Shown here: piece after piece, positions 49,884 through 57,391 of the stretch | How positions within the stretch are numbered: position 1 is the first letter of the stretch | Layout: each line of letters starts with the position of its first letter | Assembly: GCF_035918015.1 (NCBI RefSeq) | Contig: NZ_CP109132.1 | Span: forward strand, 4,836,001 to 4,900,000 | DNA: 64,000 nt | Direction: 5' to 3' | Origin: Streptomyces sp. NBC_01754 | GTDB taxonomy: Bacteria > Actinomycetota > Actinomycetes > Streptomycetales > Streptomycetaceae | Notes under the pieces: generated by a model | Database searches by the model: none | What the model saw: the letters and a program-made list of their open reading frames with translations, nothing else | Told to the model about the DNA's origin: nothing | Translations under genes and position numbers: made by a program

Positions 49884-50873
49884 ATGCCAGGCGCCATTTA
49901 CGCCGAAGGCCTGGTGAAGACCTTCGGCGACGTACGTGCACTGGACGGCGTCGACCTCGACGTACCGGAGGGCACCGTCCTGGGCCTCCTCGGACCCAAC
50001 GGTGCCGGCAAGACGACCGCCGTACGCGTCCTGACGACCCTGCTCCGGCCCGACAGCGGGAAGGCGGTCGTGGCGGGCGTCGACGTGCTGAGGCAACCCA
50101 ACGAGGTGCGCCGCTCGATCGGGCTCTCGGGCCAGTTCGCGGCCGTCGACGAGTACCTCACCGGCCGCGAGAACCTGCGGATGGTCGGACAGCTCTACCA
50201 GATGAGCTCGCGTGACGCGAAGGGGCGGGCCGGCCAACTGCTGGAGCGGTTCAACCTGGCCGACGCCGGAGACCGCCCCGTGAAGACGTACTCCGGGGGC
50301 ATGCGCCGCCGTCTCGACCTGGCGGCGGCGCTCGTCGTCTCCCCGCCGGTGATGTTCATGGACGAGCCCACCACCGGACTCGATCCGCGCAACCGGCAGC
50401 AGCTCTGGGAGGTCATCCAGGACCTCGTCGCCGGCGGGACGACGCTGCTGCTGACCACCCAGTACCTGGAGGAGGCCGACCACCTCGCCCACGACATCTG
50501 CGTCATCGACCACGGCAAGGTCATCGCCCGGGGCACCTCCGACCAGCTCAAGGCCCGTACCGGCGGTGAACGCGTCGAAGTGGTCGTCCACCAGAACGAC
50601 CAGATCGAGCCCGCCCGCTCGGTGCTCGCCGCCTACGGGAAGGGTGAGATCGCCGTCTCCACGCACACCCGCAGGCTGACCGTCCCGGTCACCGGCGGCG
50701 CCAAACTGCTCGCCGAGGTCATCCGCGACCTCGACACCCGTGGAGTGGAGATCGACGACATCGGGCTGCGCCGGCCCACCCTCGACGACGTCTTCATCTC
50801 GCTCACCGGACACGCCACGGAGCAGGAGAGAAACGGCGGCGAGGGCACCGAGCAGAAGGAGGGAGAGCGGTGA
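49884..50873 (+). CDS. DrrA-type ABC transporter ATP-binding protein
   Basis: 329 residues. Walker A GPNGAGKTTAVRVLTTLLRP, Q loop GLSGQFAAVDEYLTGREN, signature YSGGMRRRLDLAAALV, Walker B VMFMDEPTTGLD, H loop LTTQYLEEADHLAHD. The C-terminal extension (GERVEVVVHQNDQIEPA, RRPTLDDVFISLTGHATE) is typical of daunorubicin-resistance ATPases. Powers the permease encoded next, with a 4-bp overlap. Likely exports a drug or lipid. Confidence 0.9.
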   Translation: MPGAIYAEGLVKTFGDVRALDGVDLDVPEGTVLGLLGPNGAGKTTAVRVLTTLLRPDSGKAVVAGVDVLRQPNEVRRSIGLSGQFAAVDEYLTGRENLRMVGQLYQMSSRDAKGRAGQLLERFNLADAGDRPVKTYSGGMRRRLDLAAALVVSPPVMFMDEPTTGLDPRNRQQLWEVIQDLVAGGTTLLLTTQYLEEADHLAHDICVIDHGKVIARGTSDQLKARTGGERVEVVVHQNDQIEPARSVLAAYGKGEIAVSTHTRRLTVPVTGGAKLLAEVIRDLDTRGVEIDDIGLRRPTLDDVFISLTGHATEQERNGGEGTEQKEGER

Positions 50874-51727
50874 GCGTGACCACATCCACGAGGGAAGCCG
50901 CCCCACGGGTGTCCCGGGGAGCGATCGCCCAGTCGGCCATGGACTCCCTGGTCGTCGCCCGCCGGAACCTGATCCGCATGATCAGGATCCCCGAGATGGT
51001 GATCTTCGGCCTGATCCAGCCGATCATGTTCGTGGTGCTGTTCACCTACGTCTTCGGCGGCTCGATCAAGGTCGGTGCCACCATCTCACCCCAGGCCTAC
51101 CGTGAGTTCCTGATGGCCGGCATCTTCGCCCAGACGGTGACCTTCGCCACCGCCGGAGCCGGGGCGGGCATCGCCGACGACATGCACAAGGGGCTGATCG
51201 ACCGCTTCCGGTCCCTGCCCATGGCCCGCGGCGCCGTCCTCACCGGGCGCACGCTCGCCGACCTCGTGCAGACCACCCTCACCCTCGTGGTGCTCGCGGG
51301 TGTCGCGCTCATCGTCGGCTGGCGGACGCACGAGAACATCGGCAAGGTGCTGCTCGGCTTCCTGCTGCTGCTCCTGCTCGGCTACGCGTTCTCCTGGATC
51401 GGCGCCCTGATCGGCCTGATCGTGCGGACGCCCGAGGCGGCTACGTCCGGCGGGCTGATCTGGCTCTTCCCGCTGACGTTCATCTCCAACGCCTTCGTGG
51501 ACGCCAACCAGATGCCGGTGTTCCTGCGCCACATCGCCGAATGGAACCCCTTCAGCGCCACGGTCCAGGCCTGTCGGGAGCTGTTCGGCAACCTGCCGCC
51601 GGGCTTCGTCACACCGGACGCCTGGCCGATGCGGCACCCGGTCCTGGCGTCGGTCCTCTGGTCGGTCGTCATCCTGGTGGTCTTCCGGACCCTCGCGGTC
51701 CGCAGATACCGCTCGGCGACCGCCTGA
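50870..51727 (+). CDS. DrrB-type ABC transporter permease
   Basis: 285 residues from GTG 50870 (GTGA overlap with the ATPase stop). ABC-2 fold: a cytoplasmic start, then helix IFGLIQPIMFVVLFTYVFGG and about five more (AQTVTFATAGAGAGIADDM, LVVLAGVALIVGWRT, GKVLLGFLLLLLLGYAFSWI, GLIWLFPLTFISNAFVDA, SVLWSVVILVVFRTLAV). The EAATSGGLIWLFPLTF-region and NPFSATVQACRELF match DrrB. Partner of the preceding ATPase. Confidence 0.9.
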   Translation: MSVTTSTREAAPRVSRGAIAQSAMDSLVVARRNLIRMIRIPEMVIFGLIQPIMFVVLFTYVFGGSIKVGATISPQAYREFLMAGIFAQTVTFATAGAGAGIADDMHKGLIDRFRSLPMARGAVLTGRTLADLVQTTLTLVVLAGVALIVGWRTHENIGKVLLGFLLLLLLGYAFSWIGALIGLIVRTPEAATSGGLIWLFPLTFISNAFVDANQMPVFLRHIAEWNPFSATVQACRELFGNLPPGFVTPDAWPMRHPVLASVLWSVVILVVFRTLAVRRYRSATA

Positions 51728-51744
51728 ACACAGGCCCGTGACCA

Positions 51745-51778
51745 GGGAAGCCCCGGCCGCTCGCGGCCGGGGCTTCCC
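51745..51778. terminator. Perfect 16-bp hairpin between convergent exporter and greA
   Basis: GGGAAGCCCCGGCCGC (51745-51760) pairs perfectly with 51763-51778. Lies 17 bp after the permease stop and 14 bp beyond greA's stop; serves both. Confidence 0.85.
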
Positions 51779-51792
51779 GATGTCGTGTGGGC

Positions 51793-52290
51793 TCAGTCCG
51801 TGTAGGGCTTCGCCGCGAGGATCTTCACCGTCGCCTTCTTGCCGTTCGGCAACTCGTACTCCGCTTCCTCGCCCATCCGCTTGCCGTTCACGCCCGTGCC
51901 GAGCGGGGACTGCGGGGAGTAGGTCTCGATGTCGCCGGTCGCGTATTCGCGGGAGGCGAGCAGGAAGGTGAGCGTGTCGTCCGGGTCGCCGTCGAAGGCG
52001 ATCGTGACGACCATGCCGGGCTCGACCACGCCGTCGTCGGCCGGCGGCTCGCCGACCTTCGCGTGTTCCAGGAGCTGGGTGAGCTGACGCACCCGGAGCT
52101 CCATCTTGCCCTGCTCCTCCTTGGCTGCGTGGTACCCGCCGTTCTCGCGGAGGTCACCCTCCTCGCGGGCCGCCGCGATCTTGACGGAGATCTCCGTGCG
52201 CGCGGGACCAGACAGGTACTCCAGCTCGGCCTTGAGCTGGTTGTACGCCTCCTGAGTGAGCCAGGTGACGTTATCGCTGGTCTGGGTCAC
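51793..52290 (-). CDS. greA: Transcription elongation factor GreA
   Basis: 165 residues from GTG 52290 with GAGGAGC 5 nt upstream. N-terminal coiled coil (WLTQEAYNQLKAELEYLSG, KIAAAREEGDLRENGGYHAAKEEQG with the acidic tip residues Glu/Asp and Glu). C-terminal FKBP-like domain (PGMVVTIAFDGDPDDTLTFL, YSPQSPLGTGVNGKRMGE). Stimulates cleavage of the backtracked transcript in RNA polymerase. Own transcription unit; TAGGCT (52371-52376, minus) may be its -10. Confidence 0.92.
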   Translation of the reverse strand: MTQTSDNVTWLTQEAYNQLKAELEYLSGPARTEISVKIAAAREEGDLRENGGYHAAKEEQGKMELRVRQLTQLLEHAKVGEPPADDGVVEPGMVVTIAFDGDPDDTLTFLLASREYATGDIETYSPQSPLGTGVNGKRMGEEAEYELPNGKKATVKILAAKPYTD

Positions 52291-52528
52291 AGGGTGCTCC
52301 TCGTCGGTACTGGGAATACAAAGCATCGCCCTACCCCAAGCATGTGCTGCCACGGGTGGGCGAAACCACGAGCCTAACAATTCCCCGCGAAAAGGGGGAG
52401 AAGGTAAACCGTCACACACCGCTCGGCGCCGGATCCGCGCCCGGGCGGACGGCCTGGGCGCGGTGCGCGTCCACCCGGCCGTTGCCCGCGCGTCGGCCGC
52501 CTCGGGGTGGTGGTGCGTGCCGGAGGGA

Positions 52529-52933
52529 TCAGTCGCCGACTCCGCACGACAGCAGCTCGACCGCGGTCGCCCTGGACGTCGTACGGATCGAGACGACCGT
52601 GTCGATCCGGTCGGAGCCCGTGTCCAGCCGGACCTCCTTGCGGCCCACCTCGGCACCGTCCTCGCTCAGGGCGCGGACCGCGCAGTGCGCCGCGACGTCC
52701 CGCTCCTTGCGTACCTCGACGTGCGCGTCGGCCCGCTCGTCGGAGACCACCTTGGACTTGATGATCTCGGCGCTCACGTCCTGGCCGGCGACGTAGTGGT
52801 AACCGAACCAGCCGATCAGGGAGAGGAAGGCCACACCGAGTACCGCACCGACGATCTTCAGCCCGCGGTCGGTGCGTTGATCCCGCGACCGTCCGTAGCG
52901 TCCGTCGGGCAGGGCATCGCGCGCCGTCGCCAT
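52529..52933 (-). CDS. DUF4307 membrane protein
   Basis: 134 residues, ribosome-binding site GGAGGAA. Short basic N-terminus, one membrane helix (LKIVGAVLGVAFLSLIGWFG), then an outside domain with strands KSKVVSDERADAHVEVRKER, CAVRALSEDGAEVGRKEVRL and a terminal pair Cys/Cys (AHCAVRAL and LLSCGVGD) that may form a disulfide. Located between greA and mca in many actinobacteria. Function unknown. Confidence 0.8.
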   Translation of the reverse strand: MATARDALPDGRYGRSRDQRTDRGLKIVGAVLGVAFLSLIGWFGYHYVAGQDVSAEIIKSKVVSDERADAHVEVRKERDVAAHCAVRALSEDGAEVGRKEVRLDTGSDRIDTVVSIRTTSRATAVELLSCGVGD

Positions 52934-53030
52934 GATGGTTCCTCCGGTACCGGGAATCGAGGAATTTTCCGCCCCCTGGTTCAGTCACTATAGAAGCCGA
53001 CCATCGCGACGAATCACTGAGGACCGAGTC

Positions 53031-53912
53031 TTGACCGAGCAGCTGAGACTGATGGCCGTACACGCCCACCCCGACGACGAGTCGAGCAAGGGCGCGGCCA
53101 CCATGGCCAAGTACGTCTCCGAGGGGGTGGACGTCCTCGTCGTCACCTGCACAGGGGGCGAGCGCGGATCCATCCTCAACCCGAAGCTCCAGGGGGACGC
53201 GTACATCGAGGCGAACATCCACGAGGTGCGCCAGAAGGAGATGGACGAGGCCCGGGAGATCCTGGGCGTCAAGCAGGAGTGGCTCGGCTTCGTCGACTCG
53301 GGTCTGCCCGAGGGCGACCCGCTGCCGCCGCTGCCCGAGGGCTGCTTCGCGCTGGAGGACGACGAGAAGGCGGCGGGGCGTCTCGTCGCGAAGATCCGCG
53401 CGTTCCGGCCGCAGGTGATCACCACGTACGACGAGAACGGCGGTTATCCGCACCCGGACCACATCAAGACGCACACCATCTCGATGATCGCCTTCGAGGC
53501 CGCCGCGGACACCGAGCGGTTCCCCGAGGCGGAGTTCGGTCCCGCCTGGCAGCCGCAGAAGCTCTACTACAACCAGGGCTTCAACCGGCCGCGCACGGTC
53601 GCCCTCCACGAGGCGCTGCTCGCCCGTGGGCTGGAGTCCCCGTACGGCGACTGGCTGGAGCGCTGGAAGGAGTTCGAGCGCGCCGAGCGCACGCTGACCA
53701 CGCACATCCCGTGCGGCGAGTTCTTCGAGATCCGCGACAAGGCACTGATCGCGCACGCCACGCAGATCGACCCGGACGGCGGCTGGTTCCGGGTGCCGAT
53801 AGACCTCCAGCGGGAGGTGTGGCCGACCGAGGAGTACGAGCTCGCGAAGTCTCTGGTCGCTACCTCCCTCCCCGAGAGCGACCTCTTCGCGGGCATCCGC
53901 GACAATGCCTGA
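53031..53912 (+). CDS. mca: Mycothiol S-conjugate amidase
   Basis: 293 residues from TTG 53031; ATG 53052 lies inside the first strand and would be too late. Zinc site: VHAHPDDESSKG (His, Asp, Asp) and GYPHPDHIKTH (His). CTGGERGSILNP and YDENGGYPHPDH are typical of the LmbE/Mca group. Cleaves mycothiol adducts of electrophiles or drugs to mercapturic acids for export. Divergent from the DUF4307 gene and overlapping the next gene by 8 bp. Confidence 0.9.
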   Translation: MTEQLRLMAVHAHPDDESSKGAATMAKYVSEGVDVLVVTCTGGERGSILNPKLQGDAYIEANIHEVRQKEMDEAREILGVKQEWLGFVDSGLPEGDPLPPLPEGCFALEDDEKAAGRLVAKIRAFRPQVITTYDENGGYPHPDHIKTHTISMIAFEAAADTERFPEAEFGPAWQPQKLYYNQGFNRPRTVALHEALLARGLESPYGDWLERWKEFERAERTLTTHIPCGEFFEIRDKALIAHATQIDPDGGWFRVPIDLQREVWPTEEYELAKSLVATSLPESDLFAGIRDNA

Positions 53913-54156
53913 TATGTACGCGACCCAGGCAATGACGCACCTCGTCCCGTTCGCCGCCGACGAGCTCGACACGAACAAGGTCACCCCCGGCGTCCTCGGC
54001 TTCCTCGTCTTCGCGGCGCTGGCCGTGGGGGTGTGGCTCCTGATGAAGTCGATGAACCGTCACATGGGCAAGGTCGACTTCGAGGAAGCGCCGGATCCCG
54101 CGGCGCAGACGGAGGGCGGCACCGCGGCCAAGGCACACGCGGCAGGCAAGGACTGA
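53905..54156 (+). CDS. Small membrane protein coupled to mca
   Basis: 83 residues. ATG 53905 overlaps the mca stop by 8 bp (ATGCCTGA). One membrane helix (VLGFLVFAALAVGVWLLMK) is followed by a cytoplasmic tail (SMNRHMGKVDFEEAPDP) and an Ala/Lys-rich end. Conserved behind mca in Streptomyces, as far as I recall. Its role in mycothiol metabolism is suggested only by the overlap. Confidence 0.75.
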   Translation: MPDMYATQAMTHLVPFAADELDTNKVTPGVLGFLVFAALAVGVWLLMKSMNRHMGKVDFEEAPDPAAQTEGGTAAKAHAAGKD

Positions 54157-54219
54157 GCCACCGGGTACCCCGGTACCACCCCGGGGTCGCCTCCGGGCCG
54201 TGTGCCGGAGGCGATCCGC

Positions 54220-54879
54220 TCACACGCGTCGCCGGGCGTCGTCCAGATAGTGCAGCACGGCGGCGACCCGGCGGTCCGTGCGGTCGGCGGGCGCCAGGTC
54301 CAGCTTGGCGAAGATACTGCGGATGTGCTTGTGCACGGCCCCGTCCGTCACGACGAGCCGTTCGGCTATGGCCGTGTTGCCCAGCCCCTCGGCCATCAGG
54401 GCCAGGACCTCGCGTTCGCGCGGGCTGAGCCGGTCCAGGCGGGTGTCGGGGCGGGTCCGGGCGAAGAGCTGTGCGACCACTTCGGGATCGATGGCGGTAC
54501 CACCGGCGACGACCCGTTCCAGGGCCGACAGGAACTCCTCGACCCGGCCCACCCGCTCCTTGAGGAGGTAGCCGAGCCGGGAGCTGCCCTGGGCCAGCAG
54601 GTCGGTGGCGAACGCCTGCTCGACGTAGGCGGAGAGCACCAGGACCGCCAGCCCCGGCCGGCGCCGCCGCGCTTCCACGGCCGCCCTGATGCCCTCGTCG
54701 GTGTGGGTCGGCGGCATCCGGACGTCGACGATCGCGACGTCGGGCCGCTCCTCGTCCACGGCCCGGAGGAAACGCTCCGGGGTGGCGGCGGTGGCCGCCA
54801 CGTCCAGGCCCTCCGCGCGCAGCAGCAGCGCCAGGCCCTCGCGCAGCAGCGGATCGTCCTCCGCGATCACAATCCGCAC
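54220..54879 (-). CDS. LuxR-family two-component response regulator
   Basis: 219 residues from GTG 54879, with GGAGG upstream. Receiver domain: RIVIAEDDPLLREGLALLL (acidic pocket), VAIVDVRMPP (phospho-Asp at about 54), LSAYVEQ, LLKERVG (Lys). C-terminal HTH: RLDRLSPREREVLALMAEGL, NTAIAERLVVTDGAVHKHIR. Starts inside the end of the kinase gene (13-bp overlap). The best candidate targets are the GGTACAGCCTGCTGTACC palindromes at 56206 and 59942, both ahead of ABC/CPBP genes. Confidence 0.9.
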   Translation of the reverse strand: MRIVIAEDDPLLREGLALLLRAEGLDVAATAATPERFLRAVDEERPDVAIVDVRMPPTHTDEGIRAAVEARRRRPGLAVLVLSAYVEQAFATDLLAQGSSRLGYLLKERVGRVEEFLSALERVVAGGTAIDPEVVAQLFARTRPDTRLDRLSPREREVLALMAEGLGNTAIAERLVVTDGAVHKHIRSIFAKLDLAPADRTDRRVAAVLHYLDDARRRV

Positions 54880-56156
54880 GGCAGGTGCACCTCCAGGTTC
54901 GTGGGCCCGCCGGGCGGGCTGGTCAGGGTGAGGGTGCCGTCGAGCGCCTCGACGCGCTGACGGATGCCGGCCAGTCCCGAACCGGCGTGCTCGTCCGCCC
55001 CGCCGCGGCCGTCGTCGGTGACCCGGAGCCACAGCCGGTCCCCGCTGTGGCGGACCTCGACGGTGGCGTGCCGGGCCTCGCTGTGCCGGGCGATGTTGGT
55101 GAGGGTCTCGGCCACCACGAAATAGGCGGTGGCCTCGACGGACGCGGCGAACCGCCGGGGTACGCCGGCGTCGACCCGGCAGGGCACCGGGCAGTTGCTC
55201 GCCAGGGCCGACAGGGCGTCGGGCAGGCTCCGTTCGGCGAGCACCGGCGGCAGGATGCTGCGGACGACCGCCCGCAGTTCGGCGAGCGCCTGCTCGGCCG
55301 CGTCCTGTGCCTTCCCGAGCACGGCGTCGGCGTCCGCGGGGTTGCGGGACACCGCCCGGCGGGCGGCACCGAGCAGGACGTTGACGGCCACGATGCGGTT
55401 CTGGGTGCCGTCGTGCAGGGACCGTTCGATGCGCCGCAGTTCGGCGGCGTGCGCGTCCAGCGCGGCGGCACGGGTCGCGGTGAGTTCGACGACGCGCATG
55501 GCGAGATCGGTGCCGGGCGGCGGGGAGAGCAGCCGTCGCCCGGGCATGGCCTGGAGCCAGGCCATGCCCGGGATCACGCACACGGTGACGGCGAACCAGG
55601 CGATCCCCAGCAGTGAGACCACGAAGGCGCCGGGCCAGTCGCGCACGGTCCACAACTCGACGGACGGGGTGGCCTGCTCGGGCGGTACCAGTCGCCACCA
55701 CACCGGGCAGGTGGCGTCGGTCACGGCGGTGAAGGGCAGCGTCAGCCCGACGATGCCCACCGCCACGCCGAGCACCGCGTGCGAGGCCAGCCAGCGCATC
55801 TCACGTCTGGTGGTGGGATCCGCGAGGGCCTCCCGCAGTCCCGTCGGCCCCGGGCCCGGGCCGATGACCTCCGGGCCCCACCGGGACAGCCGTTCGCGTT
55901 CGCGGCCGGCGACGGCGCGCAGCGCCCGCAGGGTGCCGGGCACCAGGAGGAGGCCGACCCCGACGAGGCAGGCGGCCGCGGTGACGAGCAGCCACAGCAG
56001 CATGAGGAGCGCCAGGGCCGCCGTGCCGAAGCCGCCGACGAGATGTTCGAAGGCGTCGAGCGTGGCCCGGACGCGGGTGAAGACGTCCCTGGGACCGACC
56101 GCTCGCGCACCGGTCTTCGGTAAGGCCTCTTGACTGGGCGTCGGCACCTCCTGCAC
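54867..56156 (-). CDS. HisKA_3 sensor histidine kinase
   Basis: About 429 residues from GTG 56156 (GTG 56147 possible). N-terminal sensor with about four membrane helices (GTAALALLMLLWLLVTAAAC, LVGVGLLLVPGT, HAVLGVAVGIVGLTLPFTAV, FVVSLLGIAWFAVTVCVIPG) and a small loop domain. H box AELRRIERSLHDGTQNRIVA with the phosphoacceptor His, then N box VVAETLTNIARHSEA and G boxes VTDDGRGGADEHAGSGLAGI. The short loops suggest sensing in or near the membrane, as for cell-envelope antibiotics. Divergent from the ABC operon it probably controls. Confidence 0.88.
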   Translation of the reverse strand: MQEVPTPSQEALPKTGARAVGPRDVFTRVRATLDAFEHLVGGFGTAALALLMLLWLLVTAAACLVGVGLLLVPGTLRALRAVAGRERERLSRWGPEVIGPGPGPTGLREALADPTTRREMRWLASHAVLGVAVGIVGLTLPFTAVTDATCPVWWRLVPPEQATPSVELWTVRDWPGAFVVSLLGIAWFAVTVCVIPGMAWLQAMPGRRLLSPPPGTDLAMRVVELTATRAAALDAHAAELRRIERSLHDGTQNRIVAVNVLLGAARRAVSRNPADADAVLGKAQDAAEQALAELRAVVRSILPPVLAERSLPDALSALASNCPVPCRVDAGVPRRFAASVEATAYFVVAETLTNIARHSEARHATVEVRHSGDRLWLRVTDDGRGGADEHAGSGLAGIRQRVEALDGTLTLTSPPGGPTNLEVHLPCGL

Positions 56157-56205
56157 CGCGCCACTATGACACCGGGCCCCGGACGCGCGGTGGGCAGGGG
56201 TGCGC

Positions 56206-56225
56206 GGGTACAGCCTGCTGTACCC
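56206..56225. promoter_or_regulatory. Palindrome GGGTACAGC-CT-GCTGTACCC, likely response-regulator site
   Basis: Perfect 9+2+9 inverted repeat between the divergent kinase and ABC genes. The same core GGTACAGCCTGCTGTACC is at 59942-59969. In both places a second conserved block, GCGGGA ending in GCGGACC, begins about 25 bp from the palindrome centre (56240-56260 and 59981-60000). This places the palindrome near -65, suiting an activator. Confidence 0.7.
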
Positions 56226-56327
56226 CGCTCCTCCACCTGGCGGGATGGTGGTCGCGGACCGTCGTCCGTAGGTTCCTGTCCGTGCGCAACGGCCCTCCCG
56301 GGCCACCGACAACTTACGGAGAACCCG

Positions 56328-56570
56328 ATGACCGACCCGTACCGCGGTTTCGCCGCATCCGAGACGGAACCGCCGCGGCGCGCGGCCGGTTCCGGCAGCG
56401 GGGCCGTCCGCCCCGTCCTGTGGACGCTGCTCCTGCTGTGCGCCGCCGGCAACGCGGTCACCTCCTCGATCAGCGGCGTCGTCGTGGCCGTCCCCCTCGT
56501 CCTCGGCCTGGCCACGCTCGGCTGCGTCGCCGCACTGGTCGTCCACCACCGCAAGCAGAGGCGTGCGTGA
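56328..56570 (+). CDS. Small two-helix membrane protein of the ABC operon
   Basis: 80 residues from ATG 56328, with GGAG about 7 nt upstream. Hydrophilic start (DPYRGFAASETEPPRRAAG), then helices VLWTLLLLCAAGNAVTSSI and VVVAVPLVLGLATLGCVAAL, and a basic end HHRKQRRA. Stop and the ATPase start overlap (GTGA), so the protein is made together with the transporter. Function unknown; possibly an accessory subunit or sensor partner. Confidence 0.75.
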   Translation: MTDPYRGFAASETEPPRRAAGSGSGAVRPVLWTLLLLCAAGNAVTSSISGVVVAVPLVLGLATLGCVAALVVHHRKQRRA

Positions 56571-57388
56571 CGAACGTGCACGACGCTTCCAGGGCCCCCG
56601 GGCCCGCACACCCGGCCCTGGAACTGGCCGGTGTCAGCAAGACGTATCCCGGCGGGCTACGGGCGCTGGACCAGGTCTCCCTCGTCGTGCCGCGCGGTAC
56701 GTTCCGCGCGGTGATGGGTCCCTCCGGCTCGGGCAAGAGCACGCTGATGCACTGTGCCGCGGGGCTCGACTCGCCGACCGAAGGGCGTGCCTTCGTCGAC
56801 GGGACGGAGATCGGCGGGCTGAACGAGACCCGCCGTACCGAACTGCGCAGGCGGAGCGTCGGGTTCGTCTTCCAGGCCTACAACCTCGTGCCGTCCCTGA
56901 GCATCGAGGACAACATCATGCTCCCCCTCCGCCTGGCCGGGCGGGCACCGGACCGCGCCTGGGTGAGTGAGCTGGTGGAGCGGGTCGGGATGACCGGCCG
57001 GCTGGGCCACCGGCCCTCCGAGCTCTCCGGCGGCCAGCAGCAACGGGCCGCGGTCGCACGGGCCCTGGTGGCCCGGCCCGCCGTCGTCTTCGCCGACGAA
57101 CCGACGGGCGCCCTGGACCTGCGCACCGCCCGCGACGTGCTGGACCTGCTGCGCGACCTGGTGGACGGCCTCGGCCAGACCGTGGTGATGGTGACCCACG
57201 ACCCCGCGGCCGCCGCACGGGCCGACGTGGCCACGGTCATGGCGGACGGGCGGATCGTCCAGACCCTGGAGGCGCCCACCGCCGAGGACCTGGCCCGGAG
57301 CGTGACGGTGCTGGGGTCCCACCGGGGTGCCGGGGACCCAAGGCACCCGCGGACGGTCCCCGACCCGTACCTGCGGGGGGCGGAGTAG
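56567..57388 (+). CDS. ABC transporter ATP-binding protein (MacB/BceA type)
   Basis: 273 residues from GTG 56567. Walker A GPSGSGKSTLMHCAAGLDSP, Q loop FVFQAYNLVPSLSIEDNI, signature LSGGQQQRAAVARAL, Walker B VVFADEPTGALDL, H loop VTHDPAA. C-terminal extension of about 40 residues. Together with the next gene it forms a transporter like BceAB or MacB, which remove antimicrobial peptides or export peptides. Start overlaps the upstream stop by 4 bp. Confidence 0.9.
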   Translation: MTNVHDASRAPGPAHPALELAGVSKTYPGGLRALDQVSLVVPRGTFRAVMGPSGSGKSTLMHCAAGLDSPTEGRAFVDGTEIGGLNETRRTELRRRSVGFVFQAYNLVPSLSIEDNIMLPLRLAGRAPDRAWVSELVERVGMTGRLGHRPSELSGGQQQRAAVARALVARPAVVFADEPTGALDLRTARDVLDLLRDLVDGLGQTVVMVTHDPAAAARADVATVMADGRIVQTLEAPTAEDLARSVTVLGSHRGAGDPRHPRTVPDPYLRGAE

Positions 57389-57391
57389 CCG